Of a stretch of DNA of 64,000 bases, positions 25,385-64,000 are shown piece after piece. The stretch's first letter is position 1; each line of letters begins with the position of its first letter. Source of the stretch: Monoplex corrugatus (taxonomy: Eukaryota > Mollusca > Gastropoda > Littorinimorpha > Ranellidae); the NCBI GenBank assembly GCA_030674185.1, contig JAPXFY010000013.1, positions 51,221,567-51,285,566 of the forward strand, in the 5' to 3' direction. Under the pieces are notes generated by a model. It did not search any database. It was not told where the DNA came from and saw only the letters and a list, made by a program, of their open reading frames with translations. The position numbers were made by a program, and so were the translations under genes.

Positions 25385-25822
25385 CAATAAACCATTTCAC
25401 TCCCCCACACTATCCACCAGCTTTCTTCATTCTGTCCATCAGGTTCTTGCAGGAAGCTGATAGATAAAGTAAGGGGAAACTGATGAAAGGAAAGTAATGA
25501 ATAAGGTGAGGGAAAACTGGTGGATAGGGTGAGGGAAATTGATGGATAGGGTAGGGGACACTGGTGGATATGGTGTGGGGACACTGGTGGATAGGGTGTG
25601 GGGACACTGGTGGATAGGGTGAGGGACACTGGTGGATAGGGTGAAGGGACACTGGTGGATAGGGTGAGGGACACTGGTGGATAGGATGAGGGGACACTGG
25701 TGGATAGGGTGAGGGGACAATGGTGGATAGGGTGAGGGGAAACTAGTGGATCAGGGTCAGAGGAAACTGGCAGACAGGGTGAGCAGGACCGGTGGATAGA
25801 AGGAGTGAGTGAAAGGGTTACA
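25385..25822. repeat. Minisatellite of 23-24 bp units grown from a TTAA foldback MITE
   Basis: About 13 units of ggacactggtggatagggtg with variants. The unit equals the inner arm of the foldback family (ctggtggatagggtgaggg). The array is bounded on the left by catttcactcccccacacta and on the right by gagtgagtgaaagggtta, the two ends of that family. Confidence 0.85.
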
Positions 25823-26019
25823 CTATAGTTTACGCACAACCCATACATATATACTCTTCTTTCTTACAAGCTTTCTGGACACCGAATGCTGCCACCAGCA
25901 TCTTCACCACATCTTTCATTCAGACCAGGAAAAAAACACCCTCTTTTGCTCAAAATCTATCAGCCACTTTCATTTCATCAATCACCAATTAACGCCCTGT
26001 GTTGAGAATGCAGCTGGTG

Positions 26020-58789
<32,770 letters not shown>

Positions 58790-60290
58790 CTTCACACTCT
58801 ACTCTGTGTCTCCTCAGTGTGGTCGGTCAGTGAACACCAATGTCCGGTGATTACGGAGTCTCTCAATCTTTGGTAAACCAGTCAATCACCTCTCTCTCGT
58901 CCGTGTAGTCAGTAAAGGCAACCTTCCAATCAGTTACTCCTGTCGTTTCAGTGGTTTCAAAGCAACTTCTTATTCCAGATTTCAGATAACAGACTGACCA
59001 GCACAAACGTCTGGAGTGACAATCAGTGAGCGCCACTACGTACTGTACATCACTGTCAACAACACGATTGTAACACTGCTGTACCTTAATCCAGTTATTT
59101 GACAGTCTGATCTGGACAGACGCCCACGTTACGGGTGATCAATGACCATTCTGTGCACTACTATCAAGTTTTGTTCACAATCATTCGGGCACACAAACAC
59201 ATGTACTCAAACACGGCTGTTCTTCACTTCGGGCGTTTCACACAGCTTGGAAAGACATGCTGCTAACGGTTGGCAAACAGATCACAGGTGACTGACTGCT
59301 GCAGATTTATAGCCTATGGCATTGATAGACTTTTCTGTTTTTTAATGCTTTTAATGCATCTTGTTGCATTACTCACTGGAAAACAAACAATTCACCATGT
59401 TCGGGCCCTAAGGCAGAATAAGTTCAATTTTTCCCATGTCCACGTAATCACCAGATAAAAGAATATTCACGATCCTACCAGCCCAATGGCAACACGAATC
59501 GATTTTCTTGTATTGGTACACCATGAACAACCAGTACTTCAGACATTTATAGTTTTGACTGTTCTCAAAGCTGACCAGATTGACTTCAAAACACAGCATC
59601 AACCGCCACTTCACAGATGTAATTCAAACCTTCAGACAGGATTGTGTTCGGGTTGGAAGTCAATTACTCCGTCCCGTCCTACGAAATACAGAACTGACTA
59701 TTTCATGCAAAACTACTTTGACTTTTGTCATTCTGATGTTTGGCTTCAGTTCTGTATACAATCTAATGAAGGCAAACTATCCTACTAAGCCTTCTAATAG
59801 TACTCTCTTCAAGATGTCACTACCTCTCTGAATTTGTGTTTGGTTGACAATGTCCATGATGGAGCTACTGTAAATTTATATCCAAATAAAACGATGAAAA
59901 GAGATCTACCAACACAAAATGCCCATAGTATTCAACTGTCCGGCAATTATTTCATGCAGGAATACAAAATAAATGTGGTACATCTGATCAAAGCATTAAA
60001 TGTGTACAATGAAATAGTTCCCACAGTTCTAGTTCATATCAGATTTTAACTTTCCCAAAACAGAGCATCACATTCTAGACTTGATTGTTTCTGTTTAGAA
60101 AGACTACAAAGAAAAACGTACACACATCACAAAAGATTAATGTCAGTAACACCGATTTTAATTCACCTTAAGTCTGGTTGAAGAAAAATCTATTAAAAAA
60201 AAAAAAAATCAAAGAAAGGGAGGAACAAGAAGAAGTAAAAGATTAAACAAGAAGAAAGGGGATGGGAGGTAGACGTAAATACAGGGAGGT
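58790..60290 (-). other. Upstream of the Homer ATG: possible 5'UTR and promoter region
   Basis: No TATA box, CpG island or further exon could be supported. In-frame TAG at 58801-58799 closes the Homer frame. Open frames up to 100 codons on the plus strand (59486-60049) have no recognisable features. Confidence 0.35.
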
Positions 60291-60484
60291 TTAACCCTTT
60301 TAACTCCCACACTCTATTCATCAACTGCAAAAACTTAACTCTTTGACTTCCTCACCCTATCCACCAGCTTCCTACAGAAAGCTGGTGGATGGAGTGAGGA
60401 CGTCATAGGGTGAAGTTTCTGCTATGCTTGCATGGTTGACAATACAGGATGCTGGAGAACAGGTTGCGGGATTTAAAAGGTTAA
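60291..60484. repeat. TTAA foldback MITE, long nested copy (194 bp)
   Basis: TTAA at 60291-60294 and 60481-60484. Outer arms CCCTTTTAACTCCCAC and GGGATTTAAAAGG; inner aactctttgacttcctcacc with its partner ggtggatggagtgaggacgt; hairpin centre agcttcctacagaaagct. Confidence 0.8.
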
Positions 60485-60889
60485 GATGAAGACAAAAAAG
60501 AACCATTGCACTATGAAAGCTGCAATTGTCTTGTTGACAGGCTGGGCAAACAAACACCACGCTAAAACAGCTATTCAAACCATCCCGGATGGGGCAGTGT
60601 TGGTTCTGACACAATCCTAAGATGTATCAAAGGACTCGGCAAGTTGTGTTAATTCTTCTGTCAAATACACACATCCTTTTCCTTGGCATTGGTTTCATTC
60701 TTTTTCTCTTCATTGACTGTGTCGGCCTTCTTCTTCTTTTATTTCTTTATTTCTTTTCTTTCTTTATTTTAACAAAGTTCGGTCTTGCTTCAATTTCCAA
60801 CTGCATGGCACAGCGTCACAAATGTGGCGTAATTTAACTGGGCGACCATCAACACAAAACAAACGTACAGTAAGAGCGTCTTAATGGCT

Positions 60890-62035
60890 GATGTCACGGG
60901 TTTAATGTTTTGACTAGTGACTGTGCTTCTCGCCTCCCCTTTCAGCCCACACCGTTGGCTAGCACTGCTGCCTGCAACCCTATGAAAAGGCGAGCAGAAT
61001 GCGCATGTCTCTCTAAGTACAAAGCCTTTCCATCAGCAAATCCCTATGTAGTGCCTCCTCGTGGTGACACGGTAACTGAGCACCTCAAGGACTCGGGCTG
61101 AACTATTGAGGGACTCGGAAGAGGTGTGACCCTAGACGTGCGGCACACAGGTCCACCAGCGTGTGGACACGCCCTGGTGCTCAGGAATCAGACCCTCAGC
61201 TATGGGTAAATAGCACAACTGCCTTGTTATGCAGTTGCCTTGAAAGAGACCGAGGCTACGGGAATAAACCCTGACAGAAAATCAGCCCCTACTGCCTTGT
61301 GAGTAGTCGTGGGACCAACAAAGGCTAGCGAGAAGTTCATACAAAACCGATGGCAGGCATCAGGAAGCCACCATCGTATCCTCCCAAGAATATCACGATA
61401 TGAAATACGAATAAACAAGTAATCGACGTGAACAGGGACTCCACAGAAGCACCTTCGTCTGGTAGGAATGTCATGTTAAGCAGGTAACACCGGTCTGTAA
61501 TCAAGCTACTGCTACTAGATTAAAAGATATAAAAATCGCAAATTGGAACATCAAAACAATGCTCCAGAAAAGAAAACCAGAAAATGTAAGGACAGAAATG
61601 GAAAGATTGAACATAGAAATTTTAGGACTAGGTGAGGTGAGACGAAAGGGAGCAGGATAACATCGGGCAAGCATAAAATTATATGTTCTTAGAGGAGACA
61701 CACATGAAAAGGGGATAGGCATCATAACGGTCAATAACAAGTCAAAGTCTATCAGAGGACACTGGATCAAATCAGACCGCGTTTTACTCGCTAGATTTTA
61801 TAAGGAGGTATACTGCCATGTCATGAAACCCTAAGCACGAACACATCCTCTAAGTCTCGTAGGCCTGATGCTCCCAATCAACCAAATCAATTTTGACTTC
61901 TTCTAAGAGGATGAAATGGTAATAAGATTCCTCACTCCATATGAAAATTTACAGATACAAATGAAGTTGACCATGAAAAAGTAGGCATCTTTACCGACGG
62001 GCACGAATGGGCATCAGAAATTAATGATAAATACA
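60890..62035 (+). pseudogene. LINE 5' half: probable 5'UTR and start of the AP-endonuclease domain
   Basis: Near 61520-61790 the plus strand reads KIANWNIKTMLQKRKPENVR, then MERLNIEILGLGEVRRKGAG, a stop, and later HEKGIGIITVNNKSKSIRGH. This is the opening of the APE-type endonuclease of LINE ORF2 (W-N-x-x-T, then D/E-I-L-G-x-x-E-V-R, HEKGVGI). Upstream, 60900-61500 has tctcgtggtgacacggtaac and cttgtgagtagtcgtgggac text typical of a LINE leader, but that is by impression. Sequence decays after 61800 and a SINE follows. The RT half is absent. Confidence 0.75.
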
Positions 62036-62044
62036 ATGGATGTC

Positions 62045-62370
62045 AAAGTCAAGTGATTACACTTTGAACTTCCAATCGGAAGATCTTAGTTTGATCCTGC
62101 CTGATACTGTGATAGTGCTTGACAGTGCTCAAGGAGGAAATTCCCCCCTCTCCTCCCCCCCCCCCCCCCCGAACTCCCAGGTACAGTTCCGCTAATGCCT
62201 GAAACCCTCTTCATGTGTATAAACAATCATCAAATACGCACATTAAAGGTCACGCAAGCCATATCAGTGTTCGGTAGCATATGGAAACATGAAAACACCT
62301 GGCATAAACATCCACCGAATATGGAGTATGCAGACTGCCTATTAACATAACGCTTGCATACGCGGATAAA
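62045..62370 (+). repeat. tRNA-derived SINE, family A, copy 3
   Basis: Head with cttccaatcggaagatctta and B-box-like gtttgatcctgcc, then a poly-C insertion at 62157-62170, body with ctcttcatgtgtataaac, cattaaaggtcacgcaagcc and ggagtatgcagactgc. It directly follows the LINE fragment. Confidence 0.75.
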
Positions 62371-62455
62371 AACAACGCGTTTCTTAAAGAAAACAAAACA
62401 AAACAAAATACAAAAACAAAAACACTTATCTGAACAGACTTTAAAAGAAACAACG

Positions 62456-62458
<3 letters not shown>

Positions 62459-62502
<44 letters not shown>
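62459..62502. repeat. AC microsatellite
   Basis: About 22 units; a 24-base poly-C run follows at 62633-62656. Confidence 0.95.
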
Positions 62503-62507
<5 letters not shown>

Positions 62508-62699
62508 TTAAAACAGGTTTAAAAAATACAAAAACAAACACACAAACAAAATCCAGATGGTCGAGATGTTTTAGCAATCTCCCTTTTTTTTTTAGCAATC
62601 TCCCTTTTTTTATTAAAAAAAGAAACATGAAACGCCCCCCCCCCCCCCCCCCCCCCAAATCAATCCCTCTGATATGTTTCCCTTTATCACATGCAGATG

Positions 62700-64000
62700 A
62701 AACCAGAAAGACATAGGTGACCTTGGAAATAACTCAAGGTCAACTAAACTTGAACATCTTATAAAAAGTTGCCTTTCACATATTCAACCTAAAATACTAA
62801 AATTTAGCTCATACATTTCAGAGTTCAGGTGAGATATGAATATTCTGACAATCTGAAAGTAGTTATCTTGGATATGTGCTGAGATCAACCAAACTTCAGC
62901 ATTCGTGAGTCTGAATCAAGGTATTGCTCAAGCTATGAAAGCAATTATGAGCACTTTAATCTCTAATGGTAATAATGCTGTTCACATGACAATAATAAGC
63001 CTTCTGACAAAAGGGAGACAATTTATATGGGTCGACCCATTCTGTAACAACGGTTCAGATTGCTTATAAAACACAACCACTCTGCCAAAATTTACAATAG
63101 ATTACAATCATCTGACAAAATTCGACTTGAAATTTGGATGCCCGGAAGAGAATCCAGATTTTCAACTGACAAAGGTCACTGTGACCTTGGAAAATGTTCC
63201 GATTAAATAAAACTTGGGGAACCGTGAGGGAAATGCCAGAAACGTAGAATCACTAGAGCAATGTACGCTAAATATTTTGAGAAGTTTCTGAGAAAGTACT
63301 GTTCACACAACACCCTAACAAGTGTCGGGTTTTGTTCGCTTGTTCTTCTCTTCACTTTCCTCCTTTAATCCACAAGATTTTTACCTTGGTCCTCTCCTTA
63401 CTAAACTTATGAATTCACGACTCTTCGACAGTCTCTACACTTGATTAAAATTTGGCAGTGATCCGTCAAAAGACAAGCAAGAAAATCTTGCGAACACACT
63501 TTTGTCACACACTCACACACAGATGTACATACCTCTTCAGTCAATGTGATAAAATGTCTTTTTTTAATTAAAAGAAAACAGTTGAAATAGTTAAACAGCA
63601 CATCGTTTTTATTCATAAACCTCTCGTAAATGAACTCAATCCACTGAGACTCTAACCCAACAATTCAATGATAAAGTGCACTTCAGTCTATTATGCAAAT
63701 GGACGACGGAATTCGGCCACACGCTTGGAATCCTCTCAGAGAAAATTGGACAATGAAGTCGAGATGACGGCTGTTAGGCATAACAACTAATGCCATGGGC
63801 ACTTAATGATGATAACGGACGATAAAAGACCGTCACTGCCACACATCGGCCACCGCTGCTAGGACAGCTCAATCCGCTTGCCGTACGTTGTATACCCGCT
63901 CCTTTTCCTGTCTTTCCTTCACAGAGACAAAGTCAACTTTCATAAAAAGAGTGACATGAGCATGTCTGGAGTTTATCGACTTCAAGTGGGACTCGTTGCA
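62700..64000. other. No gene recognised
   Basis: Contains aaggtcactgtgaccttgg at 63173-63191, a palindrome-like motif also related to gaccttggaaataactcaag near 62720. CpG is somewhat more frequent after 63700, so a further upstream exon or promoter is possible but not shown. Confidence 0.35.

Noticed and set aside
25384..25848. Proline/serine-rich 154-codon minus-strand frame
   Set aside because: It is the 23-24-bp minisatellite read in frame; unit length and MITE origin explain it.

Overview
The window is animal nuclear DNA: intron-rich, AT-rich, and crowded with dinucleotide microsatellites, minisatellites, LINE fragments, tRNA-derived SINEs and MITEs. Spliced exons, phase-consistent GT-AG junctions and the two recognisable proteins (Homer and a USP3-type deubiquitinase) rule out a prokaryote, plasmid or virus. 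The repeat style and the Homer sequence suggest a lophotrochozoan, most likely a marine mollusc and perhaps a gastropod. That placement is inference.

Layout: 1-1.56 kb holds an intron and the last coding exon of a plus-strand USP3-like gene. From 1.56 to 26 kb no gene is convincing. This stretch holds a 255-bp segmental duplication, minisatellites, a dead mariner transposase (10.7-11.6 kb), a LINE relic (13.6-14.7 kb), SINEs, and a relatively repeat-poor block at 15.3-23 kb. From 26.0 to 58.8 kb runs one minus-strand gene, Homer, whose nine coding exons I could join in frame (1326 nt, 441 codons plus stop). Its introns are filled with LINE fragments (all on the opposite strand), SINEs, MITEs and long microsatellites. 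From 58.8 to 64 kb lies the region upstream of the Homer start, with a LINE 5' half (5'UTR plus AP-endonuclease start), a SINE and low-complexity DNA. USP3 and Homer point towards each other.

The most notable points are: (1) the Homer N-terminus appears to be a 60-residue extension with an RRAS motif, joined to the conserved EQPIFS core by a GC-AG intron of 18.7 kb; (2) a high-copy foldback family flanked by TTAA with termini CCCTTTGACTCC/CCCTTTCACTCC, looking like a piggyBac-type MITE, one copy of which has an adjacent empty target site and another of which appears to have grown into a minisatellite; (3) a clean 381-bp MITE with 14-bp perfect TIRs and a 6-bp target duplication; (4) an 83-bp perfect inverted repeat around a LINE 3' end; (5) an unnamed repeat family of about 600 bp in at least five copies. 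I found no defence island, CRISPR, operon or other novel multi-gene system.
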